A stretch of 64,000 bases of DNA from Loripinus fragilis. Lineage: Eukaryota > Mollusca > Bivalvia > Lucinida > Lucinidae. The translations under genes were made by a program, and so were the position numbers. The stretch covers positions 107,852,305-107,916,304 of the forward strand of contig OZ026518.1 in NCBI GenBank assembly GCA_964019695.1. The letters run 5' to 3'. The notes beneath the pieces were generated by a model. The model was not told the origin of the DNA. It made no database searches and was given only the letters and a program-made list of their open reading frames with translations. Positions 22,091 through 34,007 of this stretch are shown piece after piece. Each line of letters opens with the position of its first letter. The stretch's first letter is position 1.

Positions 22091-23095
22091 GTTGACGGCC
22101 AGTATATCCCAAATCTATTTATAGAACCGGAAGTACGCCACGATAAAAGCTCTTATACTGGCAGCAATCGCCATTATTCTCTACCAATTTATAATATCCT
22201 AGTGTAAGCAATAATCACGCATATGTCGCTTGGTGGCATATTTGATATATTCATTCACATCAAACAAAAAATACTGGCATATTCTCGCCTTTATTCATGT
22301 AAATCCTCCCCACAGAACTAATGATAAGTTTAGAAAACCTCTTTTCCCGTGCTCCAACCGGCCTCAAAAATCCCAGACAAAAATGGTGACTTGCTGATTA
22401 AGTCATCAATAATCATGCACTTCTCAAAAATCAAGGTTTATGGGAAGCCAGACATGCAATACTTTTAAAAGTATGATCAAAATAAACAAGAGTATCTTAT
22501 AAATTTTACATGGAATGAATAGTTATAAATACTGCAGAATTAATAATTGATTTGACTCAGCACAACTCAAAGATGGGACTATTGTTGTTTATTCATTGAT
22601 TGTTGTTGGTCCCATTGGCTGTGGGGTCTTATGTTGAGTTCTTGGTTTAATGTGTGGTTCTAGGTATCCTTTCTAGATTAGCAATCGTCTTGCTGAATGC
22701 TAGCTGTAATATTGATATGATTTAATCTGTTCCCAAATAATTAAATAACAGGGATTAAACTGAGCCAAAGTATAATGTAAAAATACACCTTCTCTCTCAT
22801 TTTTACACAACAACTAAGGCAGGCATGGCAGTCCATATTTTTTTCACTGCCATAGATAACCATGTGACTGTCATGGGAATTTGAAGTGGGGATAACAGCC
22901 AACGCAGCAGCAAGGTGTCAACGAACTGGGATAAATAAAAAAATGTTTATTTGCCACCTAATTTCTACAAACTTTTGAGTACAAGAAAAATATGACTGAA
23001 TAACAATGTGTCATTAAATTGCGCAATAATTTTATTGGTAGAATCTTCATTTTCCACATGATGAAGGCAAGCAAAAGTAGAGTGCTAAGAGTCCC
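22091..23095. other. Intergenic stretch, candidate geminin upstream region
   Basis: A CCGGAAGT (ETS-type) match lies at about 22126. Positions 22570-22700 hold a very diverged repeat B fragment. Nothing coding was recognised. Confidence 0.35.
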
Positions 23096-23099
23096 GAAA

Positions 23100-23116
23100 A
23101 CTTCCGTGTGACGTCA
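23100..23116 (-). promoter_or_regulatory. Adjacent ETS-like and CRE sites, candidate geminin promoter
   Basis: ACTTCCG is followed two bases later by a perfect TGACGTCA palindrome, a pairing common in animal housekeeping promoters. It lies 1.7 kb upstream of geminin exon 1 on that gene's 5' side, and geminin appears to need a 5' untranslated exon. The assignment is inference; no transcription start can be seen. Confidence 0.3.
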
Positions 23117-24298
23117 TTAGTTTATGTGTAGACAGCACGAGAGACAGAAAAACAACACTGCATGATTATTGTGTAGCGTCAAAAAGTATACTCAGAGGAT
23201 ATCTACTTTTAAGGTCAAATCATAATTGGTCCATAATGTTTCTTATTGACAGTTATATTTTTGACCATATGCAGGTAGAGAAAAGATTTTTATTTATAGA
23301 TATACTATTAATTTATAGTACATCTATAAATGCATAGAAAAATCATTCTATATATTTATAGAATTACTAGGTAAAATTGCGTGAAAATCGTGCATGTCGA
23401 AAACCGCAACACGATATTTGGAAGAATGAACATCGATAAGGTAAGAATTAATAATGTACATAATAATTTTATTTGAAATGCCTATTCTTTGACAAAACAC
23501 AATCTACATTAATTGTCACTATCAATGCAGGCTACAAGCCCTTAATTTTGCCCAAACTTGTGAACATTCTATTACTTTTTAAGTTTTTATCAGCTTCCAC
23601 ACTTATGTCTTCCATTTTGAATTTGCTTGATCACGTGCTGAGGCTGGATCTAGACTGGTCCAGTGGTTAACATGATTCGTCGTCACAAAAATGAAAATAC
23701 TGACAGCAGTAAAACTACGAGGTCAAAAATATTATCCTTATAAAGCATCCGGATCTGGTGCAATTATTAATTCTCTGTGGCTCGAACTACCCTATCTTGA
23801 ACATATTTCATGGTCAAAAATGTTTTTGAGCTGACGAAGTTTTAATGTAAAAGTAAGTGGTCGGCACAATCATTTTGCCAAAAGCCCTTTCAGAATGTTA
23901 AAGGATATGATCAAGTAAAGTCTGAGGTTGCACATGTGAGCATGGACAATACTGTGACTTAACTGTCTAGCTTGCTGTTAAATAATCAATAAGCTCTGAA
24001 ATTGTGTTACTTAGTCCATGCGAGTATCGCATTGAACAAGTAAATTAATATATGGCCACGTGCAACACAAGCCCAGTAATCTTGAAGTGGGCCAGGGATT
24101 TTTTTTGCAATTTTGGGAAGGGGCCCTAGGGCCTTTCAGATAGGGAAAATTAGCACGGTAAACCACTAAATTGGGAAATTTTCTACACAAACAAGAACAG
24201 CATTTTCGGTCAGTTTAAAAACAAATAAGCTATTTCACATACTATTGCCATTAAATTGAAGGAAAATAGGATGCAATTCTAGTAGATTGTCATTATGT

Positions 24299-24405
<107 letters not shown>

Positions 24406-24799
24406 ATTCTAAAAAAAAAAAAAAGAGATAGCAGGGTTTTACAGGACGCAATATCCTGCGTCTTATACGCATAAATCATAAGGTAGGACCCCTCAATTTA
24501 CCTTACCTCCGTCCGCTGGGACGCAGACGTGTTTGTTCATTAAAATCCCAAATTCCAAAGTTATTTCGTAACGATTCGATTTTTCCCATATTTACAGCCT
24601 ATCTATAAATAAATAGGACAGGTGCTGTCGTTTAACCAATAATATCGGAAGATGTGTCAAAACAGTCCAATCAAATTCGCGTTGCTATGGCGCTTTGAAA
24701 TCTCATCATGTCTCGCACCCGCTCTGATTTATCGATCAACATAGACGCTTGTCAACCTATTGGGTTTTCTTAAATGATTAGAAAAAAACGGCTGCTTAA

Positions 24800-25079
24800 A
24801 TGTCGAAACAGAGCGATCTGAGAAACTTTTTTGGCAAAAGAAATGCAGAAACGGACCAAGAACCATCCTCTAGCAACTGTTCAGAGTCAGATCAGTCCAA
24901 ATCTTCTAAAAAACACCACCATAAAAGATCGAAAATTCTTATCTAGCTGGCTAGGTCGCTACAAATGGTTGAGATGCGAAAATGACCTGATGTTTTGTGA
25001 CACCTGTTTGACAGCTAAGGCCTGTTCCAATCCCTTCACGGAAGGATGTACTACCTCCCAAAATTCTACGCTTATATAA
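24800..25079 (+). pseudogene. Decayed TTF-type zinc-finger exon of a hAT-related gene
   Basis: From the ATG at 24800 the frame reads MSKQSDLRNFFGKR, then an S/K-rich stretch, and stops at 24946. A +1 frame then reads KFLSSWLGRYKWLRCEND followed by LMFCDTCLTA and NPFTEGC. That pattern (W-L-x-x-x-x-W-L ... M-F-C-x-x-C ... N-x-F-x-x-G-C) is the TTF-type zinc finger found near the N-terminus of ZNF862-like and related hAT transposase proteins. The frameshift near 24915-24945 and the absence of a dimerisation or catalytic domain show a truncated, non-functional copy. Confidence 0.6.
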
Positions 25080-25883
25080 AAAGATGGGACCCCCATTTTC
25101 AATGATGGGACCCCCATCATAATCAAAGTTGAGTCCCAGGGACCCCCAAACATTCAACTTGGTGTAAAACCCTGAGATAGGGAATTTTTGTTTCAAATTG
25201 GCAAAAAAGTGACCTAAATCCCATTGGGAAAGGGGCCGAATTTCGGCCCGAGGACACAAAAAAAAATCCCTGTGGGCTCCAGATAAATTGGCTGGCATAA
25301 ATCAGGATCCGTTTTAAGTTTTAATAGTTCTCAATTAAAAGCAGTTAGATGTACATATTTAATTGGACCATTCATGTCCAAAAGGGGCATATGTCATTTT
25401 ACACAACCATATTACATTGGCAGTTAGTTGGCAGGAGAAAAAACTCTTTTCTGGAAGACCGTACTTATTTGAGGTCAGCCACAGTATCTAATTAATTGTA
25501 AACCAGTCTACGAATTTTAAAGATGGCGCACAAACCAGTTTGAGAAAGACTCTGCTCCAGAATATCAACAAATTTCCGCTTTTTATTAGCTGCTTCAGTA
25601 AAAAAGACACAGTAAAACATGAAAACTAGCAATCATGCTTTTTGGCATGCAGCCTCTTTCGCATTTTACACATCCTGTGCTAGATTAAACGGCGCAACAG
25701 TGTATCTTTAACCCTAAACGCATTGGTGAACGCACAATCGGAGTGCGGTTTTCATTTAAAACCAATTTAGAGACGATTTTTCTGTGATATCTATAAATTT
25801 ATAGAACGATTTTTCTATGCATTAATAGATGTACTATAAATTTATAGTATATCTAAATACAAATCTTTCCTCTACCTGATATG

Positions 25884-26550
25884 TCATTTTAGCATAAAAC
25901 ATATGTGTCGGTGAACTGTCTTCAAAAGTGTCGGTGAACTGTTTTCAATTCTGTCGGCGAGCGGTCTTCAAAAACCGTGTCGGTAAATTGTCTTGTCGCT
26001 GAACGGTCTTGTTCCACTAGCGAATGTGTGTGCAATTTCAGTCATTGGCTACTTATAAACAGACAGACAACACCACAGTGTCAAATATACCTTGCTTTTA
26101 AGCAGCAAATTACTATTTTCGTCTGGTGTAGTTTGCAGGACAGAAAATTTCGATGACATGATTTGTTTTGTTTCGACTTTACCGCACTTTCTGGCCGGAT
26201 GTACTATAGCGGTTTAGCTAAATGCTGAAAAGAAATCGTTGATCATGTGGGTCTACACTATTCGACGGGATCCTATGTTAAATTATCCGGGATCCATGAT
26301 AGGTGGTGTTGGTTCTACATGAATATCTCGATAGTTACACATTAGATACTTAAAATTTTGGTATCAGTTTAAAGAGGAGTTATATATCTATCAGATGGTG
26401 TAAAGAAAATGCGAATACTTGTATTTTTATATGATTTTTTTACTCGCAAAAATTGTGGTATCCTCAAAAATACTGCTTGTACCATCCGGGACTGTTGGTT
26501 CGCCATAATTTATTTTCTTGATATCTTCACACCACATTTTATAAACTTGG
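25884..26550. other. Intergenic sequence with short local repeats
   Basis: A GTGTCGGTGAACTGTCTTCAA phrase repeats four times at 25905-26010. Two GTATCAGTTTAAAGAG segments (26362 and 26551) recur again at 28247, so this sequence resembles 28100-28380. No coding signal. Confidence 0.45.
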
Positions 26551-26554
26551 TAAC

Positions 26555-26630
26555 AGTTTAAAGAGGTGCCATGGGTTTGTCTGCAGTTTGTGATTGTGGT
26601 ATTTCCTGATCATACTCACTTACTATTTTT
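26555..26630 (+). repeat. Repeat B 3' fragment
   Basis: GTTTGTCTGCAGTTTGTGAT..GATCATACTCACTTACTATT. Confidence 0.8.
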
Positions 26631-28061
26631 ACCTGCGTCGCTTTAGCGAAAGCAGGTCTAGTAGTGGGTCCACTCCGACCGTCCGTCTGTCCGTCCGTTC
26701 GTCTGTTTGTCTTTTCGTCTGTCCGCAACACTTTTGTGATGCCTAGTTTGTGTAATCTGTAACTCCAACATTTTTTATTCCTTTATATTCAAACTTTGCC
26801 TGATGATTGTTCATACATTGAAGATGTGCACATCCTATTTTGTGCACATTTGATAAATATTTTCTCAACTTTTACGAGTGTTGTACTTAGACATGTTTTC
26901 CATCCGAAATGGGTAGGGGGTGTCAGGTTTGTGTAATCTGTAACTCAAATAGTTTTCATTCCTTTATATTCTAACTTTGCATTGCGATTGTTCACACATT
27001 GAAGATGTGCACCTCTTATTTTGTGCACATTTGATAAATATTTTCACATTTTTTACGGGTGTTGAACTTAGACATTTTTTCCATCCGAAATGCGTAGGGG
27101 GTGTCTGGTTTGTGTAATCTGTAACTCAAACAGTTTTCATTCTTTATATTCAATCTTTGCATAATGATTGTTCATACATTGAAGATGTGCATTTTGGGGG
27201 TCTTGACTTAGTTCTAAGGCGGTGGTTCTGTTGTTGTTGACTTTTTGTTTATTGTTACTCCCATTGTGGGAGTCTGTAATTGTTCTATGTTTTGTTGTAC
27301 GTTACTTTATGTCCATTCTAGTATTGCAATCATCTTGATGGGGAAGAGAGAGCTGATTGCTTTGCTTAATTTGTCTTCCTGGTGTCTCGTGATGGTTGAG
27401 CGGCTCTTCCTTGCGGTGCCACGGGGTTGTCTGCAGTTTGTGATTGTGGTATTTCCTGATCATACTCACTTGCTATTTTAGACATTTTTTCTGTAAAATG
27501 CTAAGAGGGTGTCTGTTTTGACTTCAAAAGTTTTCATTCTTTAATATTCAAACTTTGCATAATGATTTTACATACATTGAACATGTGCACCTTCTATTTT
27601 GTGCACATTTGATAAATATTTTTTCTTTAAAATGCTAAGAGGGTGTCTGGTTTGACTTCAAAAGTTTTCATTCTTTAATATTCAAACTTTGCATAATGAT
27701 TCTTCTATTTTGTGCACATTTGATAAATATTTTACCATAGATATTTTATCCATCTGAAATGCTTAGCGGGTGTCTGGTTTGTGTAATCTGTGACTCGAGC
27801 AGTTTTTCATTCCTTCATATTCAAACGTAATGTGTTATGATTGTACACACATTGAACATGTGTGCACCCTATATTTTGTGCACATTTTATAATATTTTTT
27901 AGGATTGTTGAACTTAGACATTATTACGCTTACACCACCTTTGGATTGCTTACGTTGTTTATTTGTTTGTAATCTGTAATTCAAACATATTTCATTCCTA
28001 TATATTTAAACGTTGCATAATGATTGTTAACACATTGAAGATGTGCCCTGGCGACGCAGGT
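26631..28061. mobile_element. Tandem-repeat element with ACCTGCGTCGC inverted ends
   Basis: ACCTGCGTCGC at 26631 and its complement GCGACGCAGGT at 28051 bound the element. The left end folds with GCTTTAGCGAAAGCAGGT. The body is about six degenerate copies of a roughly 180-bp unit (TTTGTGCACATTTGATAAAT..GTAATCTGTAACTC). A repeat B copy (27211-27478) interrupts one unit. A CCGTCTGTCCGTCCG tract follows the left end, as in 1260-1310 and 9650. Confidence 0.7.
27211..27478 (+). repeat. Repeat B copy nested in the tandem element
   Basis: GTTCTAAGGCGGTGGTTCTG..GGGGAAGAGAGAGCTGATTG..GATCATACTCACTTGC is nearly identical to the copies at 31127 and 32574. Confidence 0.85.
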
Positions 28062-28653
28062 CCAGAGCAGAGTCTGGTCTTGTTTATTTATCTTTCAGAT
28101 GGTGTTAAGAAAATGCGAAAATTGGGAATTTTAGTATGTTTTTTTTTTTACTTTCAAAATTTGCGGGGATCCTAAAAAATTTGGTTAAATTTATGCGGTA
28201 CGCATGGGGTTGGTTTTGGTTCGACATGAATATCTCAAACGTGGTGGTATCAGTTTAAAGAGAAGTTAATCACCCATTTGAATTGTTCAGAAAATGCAAA
28301 AAATTAATATGAATATTTTACTGTCAAAATTTGCGGCATCCTCAAACATTAGGGTATAAGTATGCGGGACTCATTGGGGTCAGGGTAACTGGACATCTCG
28401 GCCCCTATCAAACTCAGCCCCTAACAAACTCGGCCTCTGATCAACTCGGCCCCCACAAACTCAGCCCCTAACCAACTTGGCCCCTAATATCTATTTATAA
28501 TCATTTTCCCTTATCTATTAGTTAAAACATGCGTTTTGGGTACTCACACATATGTTTTGGTTGAGAAAACAATTTTCAGTTACGCACTCTTATCGAGGGG
28601 TGGGGGGTGGGGGCTGCTATCATCCCATGTCATGAGACAGTGGTACATGTACT

Positions 28654-28947
28654 TTATATCCAATATGCGCATCTAGAGCCTTCGCTGTTTGCTGTTAGTT
28701 TCAGTTCTTTGGTGAAGTCTTTGTTTCCAAAGGATACCCTTTTGAGAACATATTTGACTTGACTACAGCTGGTGACTGGGGCTGTGTGGTGGCGGTAGAA
28801 CGTTTCCCTGCCCTTCACTATAGTGTAGATTTTATTTTCTTGTCCTTTGGGACCATGGGTTTCATTGTGGAACTTTGAAACTATTAGAGGGTCACTGATG
28901 AAGCCTAAATGGCAGAAACTAGCTAGTCTGGCCCAGGAAATATGCAC
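28654..28947 (-). other. Unrecognised open frame inside a hAT-like element
   Basis: The frame includes FISDPLIVSKFHNETHGP and QVKYVLKRVSFGNKDFTKEL. The nucleotides coding for the KRVSFGNKDFTKEL part are partly repeated at 28950-29005. The composition looks protein-like, so it may be a captured host exon fragment, but I do not recognise it. Confidence 0.2.
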
Positions 28948-29157
28948 ACTCTAGTTTCAGTTCTTTGGTGCAGTCTTTGCTTCCAAAGGATACCCTTTTA
29001 AGAACATATTTATTATTTGAACCCTTTGACCGCCAGTCACGACTATTGTCATCACTCACCTCTTCTGGATAAACATATAAATTATCGTTTCAAACAGTCT
29101 AGACTCTGATAAGACGCCATATTAGACTTTTCAACTTTGACTGCACTGTTTGTATAT

Positions 29158-29385
29158 AGTAAGTAAGGTTGCAAAGATCAGGAATCGATACAATCAAGTA
29201 CCACACCTGACCCAGGATATCAATGGGAAAGTGACAAACTCACAGAAGACACCACAAACGAGAGCCAAGAGGTCAGCCCTTTCCCAGCAGGTGACCACGA
29301 AGCACATATAAACAGACGCGCACAAAACATAGCAAACACAAGACAGAACAAAAACATAAAAGATCCACAAAAGAAGTAGTTTAAA
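29158..29385 (+). repeat. Repeat A, SINE-like copy
   Basis: It starts AGTAAGTAAGGTTGCAAAGA and ends AAGATCCACAAAAGAAG. It is almost identical to 30113-30340. Fuller copies end in a GGAGGGCTTAAA block. Confidence 0.85.
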
Positions 29386-29732
29386 CAGCTAGTGAATATA
29401 GACTAGCCAGAGCCATCGTTGTTGTGCACATTATATGTTATCCATGGATGAAAATCTTATGGCCTCACACATTTTTAAAGTAGAAGCTATAAGCCCTTAT
29501 GAGATGCCACATAATGTAGCTTCTCAGTTTGCCTATGTCCCATAATTTCATAAAGTCATCATTCAAGACAAATGTTTTATACCCAAAACGCACGCAAAAG
29601 GAGAATAAGCACATGTTCAATGAATTAATCCAGCCTCCTGAAACAAATGGAACAATATTTCGGTTGGGGGCCGAGTTTGTCAGGGGCCGAGTTTGTCAGG
29701 GGCCGAGATGTCCCGGAATCCCTGATTGTCGT

Positions 29733-30112
29733 CTGCTCTCTCTTTTGCTTATAAATACTTAAGTAGCATATATTGCAAAATAGATATACCAGATCAGACT
29801 GCTCCTAATTTTCGCTTCCATGATAAAAACTAATCTGGCTCAACAAACGTCGCGTCTGGTCTGGGTCCAAACTGTTGCAAAAAAACAAAAACCCTTTTCT
29901 TCTTGTTTGTTACGGATAAGAGTAACTTTACACCAAATGTGATGGCAGATGAACTGCCACTGTTTTTTCCTGACACGGACCATAACTTATTTTTTACAGT
30001 GTAGATCCCTCTATTATTATTCGTCAGTTCTGAGTAAAACAGTCCGAGTAAAAAAATCTACAATGTAACAGATAAGAGTTACTTTATTTTCTTTCTTCGA
30101 ATACTTCTAAGT
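29733..30112. other. Intergenic sequence, weak repeat D fragment only
   Basis: Around 29790-29870 there is a GATCAGACTGCTCC..GGTCTGGGTCC stem of family D. Nothing else was recognised. Confidence 0.4.
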
Positions 30113-30400
30113 AATAAGGTTGCAAAGATCAGGAATCGATACAATCAAGTACCACACCTGACCCAGGATACCAATGGGAAAGTGACAAACTCACAGAAGA
30201 CACCACAAACGAGAGCCAAGAGGTCAGCCCTTTCCCAGCAGGTGACCACAAAGCACATATAAACAGACGCGCACAAAACATAGCAAACACAAGACAGAAC
30301 AAAAACATAAAAGATCCACAAAAGAAGTACCGCCTTGGAACGGTCAGTAAAATATTTTACTGGAGGGCTTAAACCGGTTTAACGGCGCCAACCTCCAGAT
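30113..30400 (+). repeat. Repeat A, fuller copy
   Basis: It begins AGTAATAAGGTTGCAAAGAT and includes CCGCCTTGGAACGGTCAGTA and GGAGGGCTTAAA. The latter parallels CCGCCTTAGAACGG..GGGGGGCTTAAA in repeat B, so families A and B share a terminal module. Confidence 0.85.
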
Positions 30401-30549
30401 AGATCAATAAACCTCTATTGAAGACTTAAGAAGGGTATTCCGTATACCAAGTGCTAAGGGGGGTTAGCTGAAATAAAAGATAAGTAAAGTTGGTGGGATG
30501 AGTTTGTACAGCGCGAAAAAGAGGGTTAACAAAGTAAGTAAGGTTGCAA

Positions 30550-31865
30550 AACACAGAATATGGTGATTTAGGGGGACACATGCACCACCTGGCACACAGC
30601 ATGACTAAACTGTGTCAGGTCGGGAGCAGGACGATGCAGGTTAGAAGAGCATTCCAGTGTATGATAGCTCTTGGGAAACAGCTGTATTTATAATAGTTTT
30701 TTAGAGGTGGGGATCTGCTTGTATGCCAGAGGGTGGATAAATTTAGACTCCCTGCGATTAGGTATTAGATACTCAGATCCTGGAATTGCAACAAGGTCAT
30801 GTGTGACCTTGTACATTATTACAAAGTAAGTAAGGGTGCAAAGATCAGGGGGCGATACAATCAAGTTCCACAAGGCGACTGTCAATGCGTCTTTGGTCTA
30901 GTAGACGCCAATGTAGGTTACGAGCATTTGGGTTACACTTGAGATTTGCCGGTAGTCATGACAGGCCCACTGGGCAGCCCTGCATTGGACCGACTCGATT
31001 ATGTATGTGTCTGCAGCCGTGTGTGGAGACCAAACAGTGGAAGCATATTCCAACTGCGGTCTAATGAGGGTTTTGTATGCTGTGGATTTTAGTTCTTGTT
31101 TGTGTGGCTTGAGGTTCCTTGAGAAATAGTAAGTGAGTATGATCAGGAAATACCACAATCGCAAACCGCAGACAACCCCGTGGCACCGCGAGGAAGAGCC
31201 GCTCAACCATCAGGAGACACCAGGAAGACAAATTAAGCAAAGCAACCAGCTCTCTCTTCCCCATCAAGATGATTGCAATACTAGAATGGACATGAAGTAA
31301 CGTACAACAAAACATAGAACAATTACAGACTCCCACAATGGCAGTAACACTAAACAAAAAGTCAACAACAACAGAACCACCGCCTTAGAACGGACAGCAG
31401 CCTAAGCCACCGGGGGGCTTAAATGCACTTTACTGTTGCTGTTTGGATAGCCTTTCTTGTAATGTTGGCTATATGTGTTCTCCAGCTACGGTTGTCCGAA
31501 ATTGTGAACCCTAGGTACTTAGCAGCATATACACTTTCAAGTTCTATGCTGTGAAGGAAGTATTTGGAGGGAATGGGGGTCTTGAGCCTGGTGACATGTA
31601 AAACTTGACATTTAGTGGGATTAAAGTTCATGTCCCAGGCCTCTTCCCATAGCTCCAGTTTACAGAGGTCTTCTTGTAATGTGTTTGCTTCTGACAAGTT
31701 GCTGATACGTAAATATAAAGCTGTGTCGTCTGCAAATAATATGACTCTTGATCTGACCTGCTCAGGGAGGTCATTAATGTAAGCTAGAAATAGGATGGGT
31801 CCGAAAACAGAGCCCAGCTGGACACCAGAGGAGCCGGGAATAAAGTTTGAATGAGTGCCGTTTGT
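30550..31865 (-). mobile_element. 5'-truncated LINE remnant (jockey/CR1-like reverse transcriptase)
   Basis: Reading down the minus strand from about 31865: SGVQLGSVFGPILFLAYIND, the catalytic FADD (about 31722-31736), then DLCKLELWEEAWDMNFNPTK and AAKYLGFTISDNRSWRTHI. After the nested repeat B copy (31127-31434) it resumes with KTLIRPQLEYASTVWSPHT. Later comes MYKVTHDLVAIPGSEYLIP, then a frameshifted FPRAIIHWNALL. These are successive landmarks of the C-terminal half of a non-LTR reverse transcriptase. The fingers and endonuclease are missing (5' truncation). A repeat A fragment interrupts at 30823-30885. Confidence 0.9.
31127..31434 (-). repeat. Repeat B copy inserted in the LINE
   Basis: AGTAAGTGAGTATGATCAGG to GGGGGGCTTAAATGCA. 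Removing it restores continuity of the LINE reading at about 31120/31435. Confidence 0.85.
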
Positions 31866-32415
31866 AACGTTTTACACCCAATTGATGGCAGCTGAATTGC
31901 AACTTTTTGTGTAACCAGTTTTTAAAGCGAAGCCCTTATCGATAACACTACTAGTGGGAAAAAACTGTCTTTTCTACCACCAGATAAGAGTAACTTTACA
32001 CCAAATTTCTCGGCAGCTGAGCTGCCGCATACTTTGGTGAAAAGATTAGTCTAACGCATTGAAATAATAACAAAACATCCTGTTCAAAACTTCCGTCTTC
32101 TCGTAGTGAGCAGGGGCAACACAATTAGCTTACTATACACTATAGAGTACCTGTTGTGCATATAAAGTTAATTCTGGCTAACAGAAGTAAATTTATATGT
32201 CTCGTCTTTTTCTAATATGGGATGCTGAACATTGCGCATAGATAAAAACAAATAAACACATGTAATGCCAAATTGCGCATCATTTAGCTGATACCTAATT
32301 TATACCAAAAAACCATTTAAGTAGTTATTGATGTATTTATGTTGCTACAACAACACCCAGTGGGTCTTGCATAATTAAACCCAAATTTTTGAGGACCCCG
32401 CAAATTGTGAAAGTT
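31866..32415. other. Intergenic sequence, nothing recognised
   Basis: The phrase GATAAGAGTAACTTTACACC occurs near 31983 and also at 29916. No genes. Confidence 0.4.
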
Positions 32416-32473
32416 TAAGTAAGTAATGGTGCAAAGATCAGGAATCGATACAATCAAGTACCACACCTGACCA
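32416..32473 (+). repeat. Repeat A 5' fragment
   Basis: AAGTAAGTAATGGTGCAAAG to GTACCACACCTGACC. Confidence 0.8.
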
Positions 32474-32573
32474 TACCGAAATTCTAAATGGTCTCATTAA
32501 GCTGCATATATGCCATCCCGAATGGGGACATTATTTCCTCCTGAGTTTCTTCTGTCCTAGCTTTCCAATATAG

Positions 32574-33123
32574 TAAGTGAGTATGATCAGGAAATACCAC
32601 AATCACAAACTGCAGACAATCCCATGGCACCGCGAGGAAGAGCCGCTCAACCATCACGAGACACCAGGAAGACAAATTAAGCAACGCAATCAGCTCTCTC
32701 TTCCCCATCAAGATGATTGCAATAATAGAATGGACATAAAGTAACGTACAACAAAACATAGAACAATTACAGACTCCCACAATGGGAGTAACAATAAACA
32801 AAAAGTCAACAACAACAGAACCACCGCCTTAGAACGCACAGTAGCCTAAGCAACGGGGGGGGGGGGGGGCTTAAATGCATTTTACTGGTACCAAATCTTC
32901 GCCCTAGATTCTGCTGTTGTTGAAGTAGAAGTAATGTTCAGCTCGCATGGAGGCCATCTAACTAATGCAATGTACCATCATGGAGAAACACTCTAATCAA
33001 ATTAACACACCATGATGAAACAAAGAAAAGAGCTCATGACTCAAAGATAGTCAGAGCTAAAGAAAACCTCAAGTTGAGCCACGGTGGTCCAGCTACAGAT
33101 AAGCATCAGGCACCAACCCACCG
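32574..33123 (-). repeat. Repeat B, full-length minus-strand copy
   Basis: It runs from AGTAAGTGAGTATGATCAGG through GGCTTAAATGCATTTTACTG (with a poly-G run at 32857-32869) to GCATCAGGCACCAACCCACC. The same terminal ACCAACCCACCG is found at 41701, which defines the far boundary. This is the best copy for a family consensus, about 550 bp. Confidence 0.85.
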
Positions 33124-33136
33124 AGTCTGAAAACAT

Positions 33137-33660
33137 TCAGCTATTGTCTGCCCATTGCCTTTTGCCATTATCTTTTGTAATCTCTTTGAATACCAGGTCC
33201 TCTCGTCTTAGATCAAGTGGAACAACCCCTGCCTCAACCTCTAGTGCTTCTAGACCAGCTGTTGATGGTATCCCCAAACATAGTGCAAAACATTTTTTCT
33301 GGACCTTGTTTAACTGCTCACAGTTTCCAATCTGCCATACACTGGACACATATTCTAATGAATGTAAAACTAAACTTTTGTAAAGTTGTATCATGTTCTT
33401 TGTACTCACTTGTTCAGACTTGCCTACTACATGTAATGCAGCCTTTAAAAGAGCTTTTCTTTCAATGGAGTCCATGCGAGTTTGAAATATTTGGTTTGCC
33501 ATCTAATATAAGACCTAATAATTTTGGTGCAGAAGATTTTTTTTATTTTCTTGTTGTTCATAATGATATCAAAGTCTTGAGATATAACCTCACTTAAAGG
33601 AGAAAACCGAGGATCCCGCCGAATAGTGTGCACCCGCTTGTACAGTGTGCATTTGATCAT
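33137..33660 (-). mobile_element. LINE remnant, C-terminal region of an I/R1-like element
   Basis: The minus-strand peptide includes LYKSLVLHSLEYVSSVWQIG, then LNKVQKKCFALCLGIPST and AGLEALEVEAGVVPLDLRRE. This is the C-terminal order of I/R1-type LINE polyproteins. Upstream, DIIMNNKKIKKI and, one frame over, KLLGLILDGKPN continue the similarity, with a frameshift near 33520. It is distinct from the LINE at 30550. The fragment ends at the insertion point of the 14.4-kb element, and an in-frame stop follows across the restored junction, so it was probably already truncated. Confidence 0.75.
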
Positions 33661-33667
33661 TTAGTAA
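33659..33667. repeat. 9-bp target duplication, left copy
   Basis: ATTTAGTAA directly before the left terminus GGTTGTCGG; the identical copy is at 48042-48050. Confidence 0.95.
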
Positions 33668-34007
33668 GGTTGTCGGTAAAAGCCCTAGCCGGACCGTGCC
33701 GGACCGAACCTACGATTGTGACCGAAGTTGGTCTCCGGAGAATTACGATTTTCGGTACCGGCTTTTATAACCTCATAAAGTGAAGTAAATATATAGATGA
33801 ATTATAGCAATTAAAACGTTTAAATCAATGCGTACTTTACACACACCGATTCGCTATTAAATAAGGACAGGTTTGCAAATTAAAATGATATTTGGTATTT
33901 AAAAAAATGAGAAAAATCACTAACAGTTGACACTCATTGTCGCACAGGAAATCCGCTAGCACGAACTAACCTGTCGCCTTTCGCTCGGTGCACACTGGGA
34001 TTGAGCC

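Larger units (their letters stand above)
28381..29724. mobile_element. hAT-like non-autonomous element with CTCGGCCCC repeats in both ends
   Basis: The left end starts CAGGGTAACTGGACATC, followed by five CTCGGCCCC-type units about 18 bp apart. The right end carries three inverted units and GATGTCCCGGAATCCCTG. The flanks ATTGGGGT (28373-28380) and ATTGTCGT (29725-29732) match at 6 of 8, a possible aged 8-bp duplication. Inside are a partial family C repeat (28517-28600), a minus-strand frame at 28654-28947 of unknown origin, and a repeat A copy at 29158-29385. Confidence 0.65.

Noticed and set aside
27245..27481. Frames starting MFIVTPIVGVCNCS, repeated at 21880, 31357 and 32801
   Set aside because: The same frame appears in every copy of repeat B with frame breaks in each; no support for a real protein.
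33445..33660. Minus-strand frame beginning MIKCTLYKRVHTIRR considered as a host gene first exon divergent from SREK1
   Set aside because: Downstream residues match LINE reverse transcriptase order and there is an in-frame stop across the restored insertion site; a truncated LINE explains it better.
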